A stretch of DNA of 22,116 nt. Source: JBQCHF01 sp051953655. Lineage in GTDB: Bacteria; Actinomycetota; Actinomycetes; Motilibacterales; Motilibacteraceae. How positions within the stretch are numbered: position 1 is the first letter of the stretch; every line of letters starts with the position of its first letter. The translations under genes were made by a program, and so were the position numbers. This document shows, in pieces, positions 6,122 through 14,000 of this stretch. The notes below the pieces were generated by a model. The model made no database searches, was not told where the DNA came from, and saw only the letters and a program-made list of their open reading frames with translations. The stretch is from positions 1 to 22,116 of the forward strand of contig JBQCIO010000090.1 in assembly GCA_051953655.1 (NCBI GenBank), written 5' to 3'.

Positions 6122-7492
6122 GTGTCAGAGGACGTCGCCGGGCCACCGCAGCCGGCGCTCACCTGCGCGCTGGCCGCGGTGCAGGAGGCGGTGGCGCAGG
6201 CGCTCGCTGCCCCGGTCTGGCAGCTGGAGTCCAGACAGCTCGGGCCGTCGGTGCAGCTGGTCGTCTCCCTGGAGAACCGGCTCGCTGCGCTGCGACTGTC
6301 GCTGATCAAGGAGGCCGACGACCGCTCCGTCGCCGACGCCGTGCACGCCCGCACCACCCCGTTCTGGCTGGCCCAGCTGCTCACGATCGACCACGTCGAC
6401 GCCGCCAAGCAGGTCCGCCTGGCCCGGGAGGGCAGCGACCAGATCCTCGCCGCGATCGCCGACGGGTCGGTGTGCGAGACCAAGGCCCTGGCGATCGTGG
6501 ACGGCCTCCGGTGGATCAAGCGGATCGGGTCGGTCACCGTCGACGAGGTCGAGCAGGGCGAGGAGTTCCTGCTGGACTGGGCACCGCGGCTGACCCGCAA
6601 GCACCTCACGGTCGCGGCCGCGAAGATCGCCGACGTCCTCGACCCCGACCGCGGGAAGAAGCTCGACCAGGACGAGAAGCTCGCCCACTCCCTGCGCGAG
6701 GTCGCCATCACCCCGGACGTGGCCACCGACGGCGCCATGTACCGGATCAGCGGCCGCCTGACCAAGGAGACCGCGTCGCTGCTGATGACGGCCCTGGACG
6801 CGGTGATGCGCACCGACAGCGAGAACGACGAGGAGTCAGCGCTCCCCCGTTCGGCGCGCCGGACCCTCCCGCAGCGCCGTGCCGACGCCCTGGCCACCCT
6901 GGTCCGTCTCGCGACCGACCACGACGAGCTGCCGCTGCGGCACGGCGAACCCGTCCAGGCCGTCATCACGATGCCGCTGCAGACCCTCGAGCAGCGCACG
7001 GCGAAGGTAGGCCTGGTCGACCCGGACACGGGCCAGCGAACCGGCTACCTGCCCGGCCTCACCGAGCACGGCGACCGCCTCGCCCCCGCCACCCTGCGCC
7101 GCCTGGCCTGCGACGCCAAGCTCGTCCCCGCCGTCCCCGCCGTCCCCGCCGTCCTCGGCTCCCGCGGCCAACCATTGGACCTCGGCCGCGAGGTACGGCT
7201 CGCGACCGCCACCATCTACCGGGCCCTGAACGTGGAGTTCGGTGGCTGCTGCGGAATCGGCTGCAACGCCCCACCGTCACAGACCACCGCCCACCACCTG
7301 GACCACTGGGCTGACGACGGACCCACCAGCCTGGCCAACAGCGCACCCCTGTGCGGCCACGAGCACTGGCTGGTGCACGAAGGCGGCTGGGACCTACGCC
7401 GCGCCCCCGAGCCCGGCGTCGTCGAATGGCGACCACCCGCGTGGATCGACCCCGCACGACCCTGGATCAGACGAGAACCATCGCCCCGCTGA
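6122..7492 (+). CDS. DUF222 / HNH endonuclease (13E12-repeat-like family)
   Basis: This 456-residue protein has the DUF222 helical domain (about residues 40-330) followed by an HNH nuclease domain (about 370-435). The HNH block reads AHHLDHW (His391-His395), then Asn in SLANSAPLC, then the final LVHEGG. A Cys pair precedes it around residues 376-381. In related proteins the second zinc pair reads C-x-x-H; here residues 411-415 read CGHEH, so Glu stands where His is expected. A 9-bp tandem repeat gives VPAVPAVPAV near residue 335-344. The family is multi-copy in actinobacteria, and its biological role is largely uncharacterised; nucleic acid cleavage is inferred from the fold. A second, partial member lies at the right end of the window. 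GTG 6122 is chosen for the TAGGTT box 6 nt upstream. Confidence 0.92.
   Translation: MSEDVAGPPQPALTCALAAVQEAVAQALAAPVWQLESRQLGPSVQLVVSLENRLAALRLSLIKEADDRSVADAVHARTTPFWLAQLLTIDHVDAAKQVRLAREGSDQILAAIADGSVCETKALAIVDGLRWIKRIGSVTVDEVEQGEEFLLDWAPRLTRKHLTVAAAKIADVLDPDRGKKLDQDEKLAHSLREVAITPDVATDGAMYRISGRLTKETASLLMTALDAVMRTDSENDEESALPRSARRTLPQRRADALATLVRLATDHDELPLRHGEPVQAVITMPLQTLEQRTAKVGLVDPDTGQRTGYLPGLTEHGDRLAPATLRRLACDAKLVPAVPAVPAVLGSRGQPLDLGREVRLATATIYRALNVEFGGCCGIGCNAPPSQTTAHHLDHWADDGPTSLANSAPLCGHEHWLVHEGGWDLRRAPEPGVVEWRPPAWIDPARPWIRREPSPR
7124..7150 (+). repeat. 9-bp tandem repeat (GTCCCCGCC x3) inside the endonuclease gene
   Basis: GTCCCCGCC is repeated exactly at 7124-7132, 7133-7141 and 7142-7150. 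It encodes VPA-VPA-VPA just before VLG. Copy-number change would be in frame and would lengthen a loop between DUF222 and the HNH domain. Confidence 0.9.
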
Positions 7493-7504
7493 CGCGAGAC
7501 CGCA

Positions 7505-7539
7505 GCACGACCAACGGCTCAAGGTGGGCATCGTCGTGC
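7505..7539 (+). terminator. Long-loop inverted repeat after the endonuclease gene
   Basis: GCACGAC (7505-7511) and GTCGTGC (7533-7539) are perfect 7-bp arms with a 21-nt spacer, 12 nt after the endonuclease stop. It could be a terminator stem or an operator for the following gene. Confidence 0.3.
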
Positions 7540-7551
7540 CGACTTCCACGG

Positions 7552-7590
7552 TAGGAACGCGGTGGGGGTCCGCGACGCGCTGACGAGGAG
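7552..7590 (+). promoter_or_regulatory. Leader of the GAF-EAL gene: -10 candidate, hairpin and strong RBS
   Basis: TAGGAA at 7552-7557 is a possible -10 box. CGCGG (7558-7562) and CCGCG (7570-7574) form a 5-bp stem with a 7-nt loop just downstream. GAGGAG (7585-7590) is a strong ribosome binding site 5 nt before GTG 7596. Unlike many neighbours, this gene clearly uses a leader. Confidence 0.5.
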
Positions 7591-7595
7591 CGGAC

Positions 7596-8852
7596 GTGCG
7601 GGCCAAGAAGCAGCGCAGTGACGGCCCGGGCGAGGAGACGGCCGCGAAGGTCGCCGAGCTGCTCGCCACCGCGCGCGACGCGCTCGGGCTGAGCGTCACC
7701 TTCCTGTCCCGGCTGGACGGCGAGACGCAGCACCTCGAGGTCGTCGACACCTCCGTGCCGCTGCTGTTCCGCGAGGGCTACACCCAGCGCCAGGAGATGA
7801 CCCTCTGCCAGGCGGTCCTGGACGGGAAGATTCCCGAGGTCGTCCCGGACCTGCGCAAGTACCCGGAGGCGATGAAGCTTCCCGCCGCCAAGTTCCCCCG
7901 GCTGCGGAGTTACGTCTCGGTCCCTGTCCGTCTCTCCGACGGTCGCCTCTACGGCACCTTCTGCGGGGCCGGCCTCACCACCGACCGCGGGCTGTCCAAG
8001 CGGGACAAGGCGCTCATGGACGTGCTGGCCCGCGCGGCTGCCGTCGTCATCGAGCCCGAGATCGTGGAGCGGGAGCGGCGGGCCGCGGTGGAGGGCCGGC
8101 TCGGCCCGGTGCTGGTGGACGGCGGCCCGCGCATCGTGCTGCAGCCGATCGTGGAGATCGCCACCGGCCGACGGGTGGGGGCCGAGGCGCTCAGCCGCTT
8201 CCCCGCCGAGTGGGGGATGGCGCCCGACGTCGTCTTCGCGCAGGCGCACAGCATCGGCTCGGGGCACCGGCTCGAGCTGCTCGCGCTGCGCGCTGCGGCG
8301 CGCACGCTGGACGTCGTCGACGGATACGTCTCCATGAACGCCTCGCCGTCCACCCTGCTGGTGCCCGAGTGCCTGTCCCTGCTGGGTGACCTGCCGCTGG
8401 ACCGGCTGCTGCTCGAGCTCTCCGAGCACGACCCGGTGGACGACTACGACGAGCTGCTCGCCGCCATCGCCCCGCTGCGCGAGCGCGGGATGCGCCTGGC
8501 CATCGACGACGTCGGCGCCGGCTTCTCCTCGCTCCGGCACATCGTGCTGACCTCGCCGGACGTGCTCAAGCTCGACCGCTCCATCGTGGACAAGGTCGCC
8601 ACGGACCCGGTGCTGGGCACCCTGATCCGCTCCCTGGTCGAGTTCGCCACCGGCTGCTCGGCCACCGTGGTGGCCGAGGGGGTGGAGACCGCCGAGGACG
8701 CCGCCCGGCTGGCCGAGCTCGGCGTTCCCCTGGCCCAGGGCTGGTTCTACGGCCGCCCGCAGGATCCGGCCGACCTGGCCGCTCGGGACGCGCTGCCTGC
8801 CGCGGCGACGATGCCGGAGCAGCGCACCGCCCCGCTCACGCCCATCGCCTAG
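7596..8852 (+). CDS. GAF-EAL cyclic-di-GMP phosphodiesterase
   Basis: This 418-residue soluble protein has an N-terminal GAF sensor (about residues 15-155) and a C-terminal EAL domain (about 170-400). The EAL domain hydrolyses c-di-GMP to pGpG. All recognisable catalytic positions are kept: EAL at 197-199, Asn in SMNAS, Glu in LLELSE, the DD pair in AIDDVGAGFSSL, Lys in VLKLDRS, Glu in VVAEGVET and Gln in LAQGWFYGRP. There is no GGDEF domain, so it should act purely as a phosphodiesterase. GTG 7596 is chosen because GAGGAG lies 5 nt upstream. The gene is convergent with the anti-sigma kinase gene, 27 nt away, so the c-di-GMP and stress modules abut but are not cotranscribed. The GAF ligand is unknown. 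Confidence 0.94.
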   Translation: MRAKKQRSDGPGEETAAKVAELLATARDALGLSVTFLSRLDGETQHLEVVDTSVPLLFREGYTQRQEMTLCQAVLDGKIPEVVPDLRKYPEAMKLPAAKFPRLRSYVSVPVRLSDGRLYGTFCGAGLTTDRGLSKRDKALMDVLARAAAVVIEPEIVERERRAAVEGRLGPVLVDGGPRIVLQPIVEIATGRRVGAEALSRFPAEWGMAPDVVFAQAHSIGSGHRLELLALRAAARTLDVVDGYVSMNASPSTLLVPECLSLLGDLPLDRLLLELSEHDPVDDYDELLAAIAPLRERGMRLAIDDVGAGFSSLRHIVLTSPDVLKLDRSIVDKVATDPVLGTLIRSLVEFATGCSATVVAEGVETAEDAARLAELGVPLAQGWFYGRPQDPADLAARDALPAAATMPEQRTAPLTPIA

Positions 8853-8858
8853 GGCACG

Positions 8859-8873
8859 GCCCGGGGGACGGGC
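8859..8873. terminator. Bidirectional GC hairpin between convergent genes
   Basis: GCCCG (8859-8863) pairs with CGGGC (8869-8873) around a 5-nt loop, in the 27-nt gap between the EAL gene stop and the anti-sigma gene stop. It has no U tract on either strand; the location supports a termination role. Confidence 0.45.
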
Positions 8874-8879
8874 AGCCGC

Positions 8880-9254
8880 TCACGCCCGCAGCTCGAACCA
8901 CACCGTCTTGGTGACGGTGTCGCGCTGCACGCCCCACGCGCTGGCCAGCGCGCCGACCAGCTGCAGGCCGCGCCCGTGCTCGGCGGTGTCGCTGGGGCGC
9001 TGCGGCGTCGGGTCGCCGCTGCCGGCGTCGGTGACGCCGACCCGGGCGCTGCCGTCCGAGCGCTCCACCGACACCTCGAACGGCCCGGCGCCGTAGAGGA
9101 CGGCGTTGGCCGCCAGCTCGGACACCAGCAGTGCGGCGGTGGTGGTGAGGTCGTCGGGGAGGTGGTCGAGCAGGCCGACGACGTAGTGCCGCGCGGCCGG
9201 CACCGACTCGCGCTCCTGGGCGAATGTCCTGGCCTGCACCTGTCGGGCCGCCAT
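8880..9254 (-). CDS. Anti-sigma regulatory factor, serine kinase (RsbW/SpoIIAB-like HATPase)
   Basis: This 124-residue GHKL ATPase has the Bergerat-fold boxes of anti-sigma kinases: the N box in LVSELAANAVLYG, G1 DAGSGDP and G2 EHGRGLQLVG. Such proteins bind a sigma factor and phosphorylate a STAS antagonist. It is the last gene of the minus-strand run. Its ATG shares one base with the TGA stop of the STAS gene, so translation is coupled. GGAGG (9263-9267) lies 8 nt before ATG 9254; an alternative GTG at 9257 would be 5 nt from it. No sigma factor is present in the window, so its target is unknown. Some actinobacterial relatives act only as kinases of STAS proteins. Confidence 0.9.
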   Translation of the reverse strand: MAARQVQARTFAQERESVPAARHYVVGLLDHLPDDLTTTAALLVSELAANAVLYGAGPFEVSVERSDGSARVGVTDAGSGDPTPQRPSDTAEHGRGLQLVGALASAWGVQRDTVTKTVWFELRA

Positions 9255-9625
9255 CACTCGGCCTCCAGACCCAGGCGCGGGGCCAGGCTGAGGACCTCGA
9301 CCACCCGGCGGACCACCGGGTTGGCGTTCACCAGGCGGACCGGCCCGAGGTGGTTGGCCAGCCGGATGAGCACGGCCACGCCGGAGGAGTCGAGGAACTC
9401 CAGCTCGGCGACGTCGACGACGACGGGTCCGTCGCCGTCGTTCACGGCGCTGTCGGTGAGCATCGCGTCCAGCGCGGGCTCGATCTCGGGCACGCTGGCC
9501 AGGTCGAGCTCACCGCCGAGGTGCACGACGACCGGTCCGACGAGCTGACCTGGGGGCGGTGGTGTCCCGTCGTCGGCGCCACCCGCGGTGGTGCAGCGGA
9601 TCCACGCGCGGTCCTGCTCAGCCAT
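9254..9625 (-). CDS. STAS-domain anti-anti-sigma factor (RsbV/SpoIIAA-like)
   Basis: This 123-residue protein has a STAS fold starting around residue 30 (VVVHLGGELDLASVPEIEPAL). The phosphoacceptor motif is FLDSSGVAVL with Ser80/Ser81; by comparison with SpoIIAA the second Ser is the likely phosphorylation site. The C-terminal helix is LRLANHLG...VVRRVVEVL. Dephosphorylated antagonist sequesters the anti-sigma kinase. The start codon lies inside the upstream phosphatase gene (8-nt overlap), with GAGGGG 5 nt before the ATG. The stop overlaps the kinase gene by one base. This tight coupling fits a stoichiometric phosphatase-antagonist-kinase set. Confidence 0.92.
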   Translation of the reverse strand: MAEQDRAWIRCTTAGGADDGTPPPPGQLVGPVVVHLGGELDLASVPEIEPALDAMLTDSAVNDGDGPVVVDVAELEFLDSSGVAVLIRLANHLGPVRLVNANPVVRRVVEVLSLAPRLGLEAE

Positions 9626-11285
9626 CCGAGCCCCTCTGCTTCCCCTGTCCGACGTGCTGGGCGGCCTCGTGCCCGCCGGCTCGACCGCCTCCCCACCGAA
9701 TGCCGAGGACCACCGCGTCGTCCTCCGTGCCGTCCGGGATCACCGCCCTGGTCAGCGTCTCCACCAGCCGCTCGAGCGGAGCGCCGGCGGCGGCCAGGGC
9801 TGCCGCCCGCAACCGCTCCAGGCCGACGTCGAGCACCTCGCCGGGGCGCTCGACGAGCCCGTCGGTGAAGGCCACCAGGGTGGCCGGCCCGGACACGTCG
9901 AGGGAGACGGGAGCCGGCGGCGTCCGGTCGACCCCGACCGGCGGTCGCACCTGGCAGTCGACGAACCGGGCGCCGTCCGCGGTGACGAGGAGGGGGGCGA
10001 AGTGGCCGGCCGACACCAGCTGCAGCCGCCCGGCCCGGGCGTCCAGCTCGCCGACGAGCACGGTGGCGAACTGGTGCCGGTCCTCGAAGGGGAGCAGCCG
10101 GTCGAGCTTGCCGAGCACGGTGGCGATGTCGTCGCCCTGGGCCAGGTAGGCCCGGACGGCGAAGCGCAGGCCGGCCATCGACGTCGCCGCCGCCAGCCCG
10201 CGGCCGGAGATGTCGCCCACCACGAACACGCACCGGGCCGGGTCGTCCTCGTCGACGATGACGTCGTACCAGTCGCCGCCGACCTCGGTGCCCGAGACGC
10301 CGGGCAGGTAGCGGGCGGCCACCTCGAGGGCCGGAGCGTGCGCGCCGTCGTGGCTGTCAGGGGCGGAGGGCAGCTCGGGCAGCAGCGCGTGCTGCAGGGT
10401 GACGGCGATGTCGCGCTGCTGGTGGAAGAGCCTCTCGTTCTCCGCGGCCAGCTCCTCGGCCAGCGCGCGCTTGCGGCCGACGTACTCGACGGTCGCGCCG
10501 CTGCCGAGCGCCAGCGCCGCGCCCAGGACGAGCACGACCCACGGCAGGGCCGCGGAGAGCTGCCCGGCCAGCTGCTGCGGCGAGGCGCCCACGACCGTGA
10601 GGGCGGAGTTGCCGAACGGGACGGTCTCGGTGCGGGTGCGTCCCTGGACGGGTGTGGCCACCGTCGACTCGAGCAGCTGCTCCTCCTGCGCGCTCCGCCC
10701 GAGGTACACCGCCAGGTGCAGCCCCGCGAACGGGGAGGTGGGCGGGACGTTGATGCGCCGCTGCGGGGGCAGGAAGCGCTCGGCGTAGACGACGAGGCCC
10801 TTGGTGTCGCCCGGTGCCTGGACGGCGTAGCCGAACCGGGGCCGCTGCGGGTCGTCGTCGATGACCGGGGTCACGAACGTCGCCGGGCTGGGCCTCACCG
10901 TGGCGAAGAACCGGTCGGCCTGGTCCCCGGACATGACCGGTGGGACCCCGACCGCGGCGACGAGGCTGCGCTCGCCGTCCTTCACCCGCCACAGCGTGAT
11001 CGAGGCGAACGGGCCGCCCACGCTGATCTTCCCGCTGACGAAGCGGCGGAAGATCGCCGGATTCCCGTCGGTGTCCTCGGCGGCCTGGGCGGCGTCGAGC
11101 ATCTGCGCCGAGATGACCGCGATCTGGTTCTGCAGCACCGACGCGGTCTGGCGCACCTGCAGCCCGAGCAGCCGGTCGTTGCTGGCGCGGTTGGCGGCCC
11201 AGGCGGCCCAGGACAGCACGACCGTGATCGCCACCACCGCGGCGACGACCACGAGGCTGGACGGCCGCAGCCGGGCTCGGGACAT
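9618..11285 (-). CDS. Membrane-anchored PP2C (SpoIIE-type) phosphatase with extracytoplasmic sensor
   Basis: This 555-residue protein has a transmembrane helix at about residues 11-31 (SSLVVVAAVVAITVVLSWAA), an extracytoplasmic region of about 210 residues resembling a CHASE-type sensor, and a second helix at about 248-270 (ALPWVVLVLGAALALGSGA). A coiled linker (RKRALAEELAAENERLFHQQ) leads to a SpoIIE phosphatase domain. Phosphatase motifs are intact: VGGDWYDV, VVGDISGRG, LVSAGHF, AFTDGLVERP and DDAVVLGIRW, providing the metal-binding Asp residues. It should dephosphorylate the STAS protein encoded immediately downstream (8-nt overlap) in response to an external signal. A TAGGCT box 7 nt before the ATG suggests its own leaderless promoter 78 nt after the upstream phosphatase gene. 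The CHASE assignment is tentative. Confidence 0.9.
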   Translation of the reverse strand: MSRARLRPSSLVVVAAVVAITVVLSWAAWAANRASNDRLLGLQVRQTASVLQNQIAVISAQMLDAAQAAEDTDGNPAIFRRFVSGKISVGGPFASITLWRVKDGERSLVAAVGVPPVMSGDQADRFFATVRPSPATFVTPVIDDDPQRPRFGYAVQAPGDTKGLVVYAERFLPPQRRINVPPTSPFAGLHLAVYLGRSAQEEQLLESTVATPVQGRTRTETVPFGNSALTVVGASPQQLAGQLSAALPWVVLVLGAALALGSGATVEYVGRKRALAEELAAENERLFHQQRDIAVTLQHALLPELPSAPDSHDGAHAPALEVAARYLPGVSGTEVGGDWYDVIVDEDDPARCVFVVGDISGRGLAAATSMAGLRFAVRAYLAQGDDIATVLGKLDRLLPFEDRHQFATVLVGELDARAGRLQLVSAGHFAPLLVTADGARFVDCQVRPPVGVDRTPPAPVSLDVSGPATLVAFTDGLVERPGEVLDVGLERLRAAALAAAGAPLERLVETLTRAVIPDGTEDDAVVLGIRWGGGRAGGHEAAQHVGQGKQRGSDG

Positions 11286-11292
11286 CGGCGGG

Positions 11293-11298
11293 AGCCTA
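11293..11298 (-). promoter_or_regulatory. Candidate -10 box (TAGGCT, minus strand)
   Basis: TAGGCT on the minus strand lies 7 nt before the ATG at 11285, with no ribosome binding site. The same hexamer precedes the other phosphatase gene at 13995-14000. Confidence 0.55.
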
Positions 11299-11336
11299 GA
11301 GGTCCATTCGCCCTGGAACGAGCGCAGGGGGTGATT

Positions 11337-11360
11337 CCCGCAGATGTCCGGACCTGCGGG
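11337..11360 (-). terminator. Hairpin after the PAS-GAF phosphatase gene
   Basis: CCCGCAG (11337-11343) pairs with CTGCGGG (11354-11360), a 7-bp stem with a 10-nt loop, 3 nt beyond the stop codon on the minus strand. It lacks a U tract and may only attenuate read-through into the second phosphatase gene. Confidence 0.45.
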
Positions 11361-11363
11361 GGG

Positions 11364-13985
11364 TCAGACCAGCCGGGCCAGCAGCAGCGTGAGGTCGTCG
11401 TCCGGGTCGGCCCGCATGGCCTCGACCAGCGCCGGCGCCTCCTCGTCGAGGTTGCCCAGCGGCAGGTGCTCGTCGACGACGCTGCGCCACAGGGCGAGCC
11501 GCTCGTCGATGGGGTCGTGCCGGGTCTCGACGAGGCCGTCGGTGCACAGGGCGACCACGGCGCCCGGGGGCAGCGCGACCCGCGTGGGCTGGGGGACGGC
11601 CGCGAGCTCGCTCCAACCGACCCCGATGGGCGGGACCTGGTCGGCCTCCACCAGGTCCACGTGCCCCACCCACGGGGCGACCAGGACCGGCAGGTGCCCG
11701 GCGCTGTAGAGGTCGGCGGTGGCGGTGGCGGGATCGACGACGGCCAGGGCCACGGTGGCCAGCGGGCTGCCCGGCGCGCTGAGCAGCAGCCGGTCGAGGT
11801 CGCCGAGGAGCCGGGCCGGGTCCGACTCGTGCATGGCCAGGGTGGACAGGGCGGTGCGCAGCCGGCCCATCGTGGCCGCGGCGGCCACGCCGCTGCCCAT
11901 GACGTCGCCCACGACGAGGCAGACCCGGCCGTCCGGCAGCGGCAGGGCGTCGGCCCAGTCGCCGCCCACCTGCGCGCCCACGCCCGCCGGCCGGTAGTGC
12001 AGGCCGATGCTCACGCCGTTGAGGTACCGGGGGACGGCGGGGGTGAGCGCGGCCTGCAGGGTGAGCGAGGTGTGCCGCTCGGCGTCGTAGAGCCGGGCGC
12101 GCGCCAGCGCCGCGGAGTGCTGGGCGGCGATGGCGGCCAGGGTGGCGCGGTCGGCGTCGTCGAACTGCTGCGGCTCGGACCAGCCGAAGCGGACCGCGCC
12201 GAGCATCTCGCCGCCGTAGAGCAGCGGGAGGGCGGCCCAGGCGACCTCTTCGCTGTCCAGGGCGGCCCGGACCTGGGGCCGGGCAACCTCCGGAACGGCG
12301 GCCAGCAGCTCGACGATCTGGGGCCGCCCGGCGAACACCGGCTCCCGGCTGTCCACGATCCGCCGCAGGTTGGGCCAGGCCGTCTCCCGGGCGTCGAGGG
12401 CCTCCCGGAGCACGGGCGGAAGGGAGGGGTAGCCCTGCTGGTGGACCACCAGCTCCCGGCCCTCCACCAGGGCGACGGCTACGCCGGTGGCGCGCAGGGC
12501 CCGCGCGGCCACCTGCTCCAGCGATGCGAGGACCTCCTCGACGTCGAGGGCCCGGGCCAGCGCCTCGGCGCAGTCGCGCAGGGCCTCGGTTCGGGTGCGT
12601 CCGGTCACCTCCGCGGTGACGTCGGCGACGGTGCCGATCCACTCCAGGACCGCGGAGGCGGCGTCGGCGGGGTCCTCGCGCAGGGCCGCGCCGCGGGCGT
12701 CCATCCAGCGCCAGCCGCCGGCGGCGTCGCGCAGCCGGTAGACGACCTGGTAGAGCTCGCCGGTCCGCACGCTGTGCAGCCAGCTGGCGCGCACCCGTTC
12801 CCGGTCCTCCGGGTGGACGTCGTCGAGCCAGTCCCAGCCCTGGATGGAGCCGCCGGTGATGTCCCGGACGGCCGGCAGGTCGGTGGTGACGTAGCCGTCG
12901 GGCTGGGCGCCCCACACCCCAAGCGACCCGGTCTCCACCAGGGTCCGGTAGCGCGCCTCGGACCGGCGCAGCTCGCTGGTGACCCGCTCGCGCTCGGCGT
13001 AGAGCCGGGTCTTGTCCACCGCGGCCCCGGCCCGCCGGCCCAGCTCGACGGCGAGGTCGACGTCGGCGGCGTCCAGGAGACGGCCGTGGGTGGCCACCAG
13101 GGTGAGCACCCCGAAGCCGCGGCCGGCGACCTGCAGCGGCACCGCGATCGCCGAGGACATGCCCAGGTTCCGCAGGATGTGCAGGTGCTCGGCGTCCTGG
13201 GCGCCGGCTACCAGCATCTCGTCGGAGACCTCGGGGATGTGCAGCGGCTCGAGGGTGGCCAGCAGCTGCGCGCGCACGGGATCGCCGGCCGGCGGCGGGT
13301 AGCGGACCTGCAGCTCGCGGGCCAGGGCGACCATCGCCGGGTCGCGGTGGGCCACGGCGACCTGGCGCGGGCGCCCGCCCTCGCTCTCGAGGTCGACCGC
13401 GCACCAGTCGGCGAGCTCGCCGATGGCGAGGTCGGCCACCTGCTGCAGGGTGGCCTCGAGGTCGAGCGGGGCGTCCACCAGGGCGGCCACCCGGGCCAGC
13501 AGCTCCAGGCGTCGCTGCGAGCTGCTCGCCGCCTGTCGGGCCACCTGCTCGGCCGCCCGGGCGGCCTCGCGCTCGAGCTCGGCCAGCCGCCGGTCGGTGA
13601 CGTCCTGGACCACACCGACGAGCACCCGGCCGCCGGTGTCGTCCTCCACCGGCGAGCCGTAGGAGTGCATCCAGCGCAGCTCCCCGTCCCGGCGGGTGAT
13701 GCGGTACTCGTGCTCGAAGCTCTCGCCGCGGCGCAGCGAGTGCTCCACCAGCGCCCACAGCGCGGGGGCGTCGCTGGGGTGCAGGCACTCGCCGATCTGC
13801 TGGGCGTCGCCGGAGAACTCGCCCGGGGCGTAGCCGAACAGCTCCTGCAGGCCCTCGTCCCAGTCCGCGGTGCGGGCGTGCGGGTCGTAGACGTAGGTGC
13901 CGAGGCGGGCCGAGCGCAGCGCGAGGCGGGCCCGCACCTGCGGGGACAGCACCGCGCGCTCGTCCACCCGCCGCCTCCCGCTCAT
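11364..13985 (-). CDS. Multi-sensor PAS-GAF-PAS-GAF-SpoIIE phosphatase
   Basis: This 873-residue soluble protein has a PAS domain with PAC (about residues 20-130), GAF (about 155-330), a second PAS/PAC (about 345-455), a second GAF (about 465-630) and a SpoIIE-type PP2C domain (about 645-873). Phosphatase motifs include QVGGDWADAL (Asp676), VVGDVMGSG, YSAGHLP, LCTDGLVETR and DDDLTLLLARL, so catalysis is probably intact. It is a cytoplasmic sensor (redox, light or small ligand) that should dephosphorylate a STAS antagonist. The DWAD in place of the usual DWYD is a minor change. The gene starts 12 nt after the large HTH regulator, and a TAGGCT box whose TAG is the regulator's stop lies 9 nt before the ATG. 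It is either cotranscribed or separately promoted. Confidence 0.93.
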   Translation of the reverse strand: MSGRRRVDERAVLSPQVRARLALRSARLGTYVYDPHARTADWDEGLQELFGYAPGEFSGDAQQIGECLHPSDAPALWALVEHSLRRGESFEHEYRITRRDGELRWMHSYGSPVEDDTGGRVLVGVVQDVTDRRLAELEREAARAAEQVARQAASSSQRRLELLARVAALVDAPLDLEATLQQVADLAIGELADWCAVDLESEGGRPRQVAVAHRDPAMVALARELQVRYPPPAGDPVRAQLLATLEPLHIPEVSDEMLVAGAQDAEHLHILRNLGMSSAIAVPLQVAGRGFGVLTLVATHGRLLDAADVDLAVELGRRAGAAVDKTRLYAERERVTSELRRSEARYRTLVETGSLGVWGAQPDGYVTTDLPAVRDITGGSIQGWDWLDDVHPEDRERVRASWLHSVRTGELYQVVYRLRDAAGGWRWMDARGAALREDPADAASAVLEWIGTVADVTAEVTGRTRTEALRDCAEALARALDVEEVLASLEQVAARALRATGVAVALVEGRELVVHQQGYPSLPPVLREALDARETAWPNLRRIVDSREPVFAGRPQIVELLAAVPEVARPQVRAALDSEEVAWAALPLLYGGEMLGAVRFGWSEPQQFDDADRATLAAIAAQHSAALARARLYDAERHTSLTLQAALTPAVPRYLNGVSIGLHYRPAGVGAQVGGDWADALPLPDGRVCLVVGDVMGSGVAAAATMGRLRTALSTLAMHESDPARLLGDLDRLLLSAPGSPLATVALAVVDPATATADLYSAGHLPVLVAPWVGHVDLVEADQVPPIGVGWSELAAVPQPTRVALPPGAVVALCTDGLVETRHDPIDERLALWRSVVDEHLPLGNLDEEAPALVEAMRADPDDDLTLLLARLV

Positions 13986-13994
13986 GAGGTCGTC

Positions 13995-14000
13995 AGCCTA
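13995..14000 (-). promoter_or_regulatory. Candidate -10 box (TAGGCT, minus strand) overlapping a stop codon
   Basis: TAGGCT begins with the TAG stop of the upstream regulator and lies 9 nt before ATG 13985. There is no Shine-Dalgarno sequence in the 12-nt gap. Confidence 0.5.
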
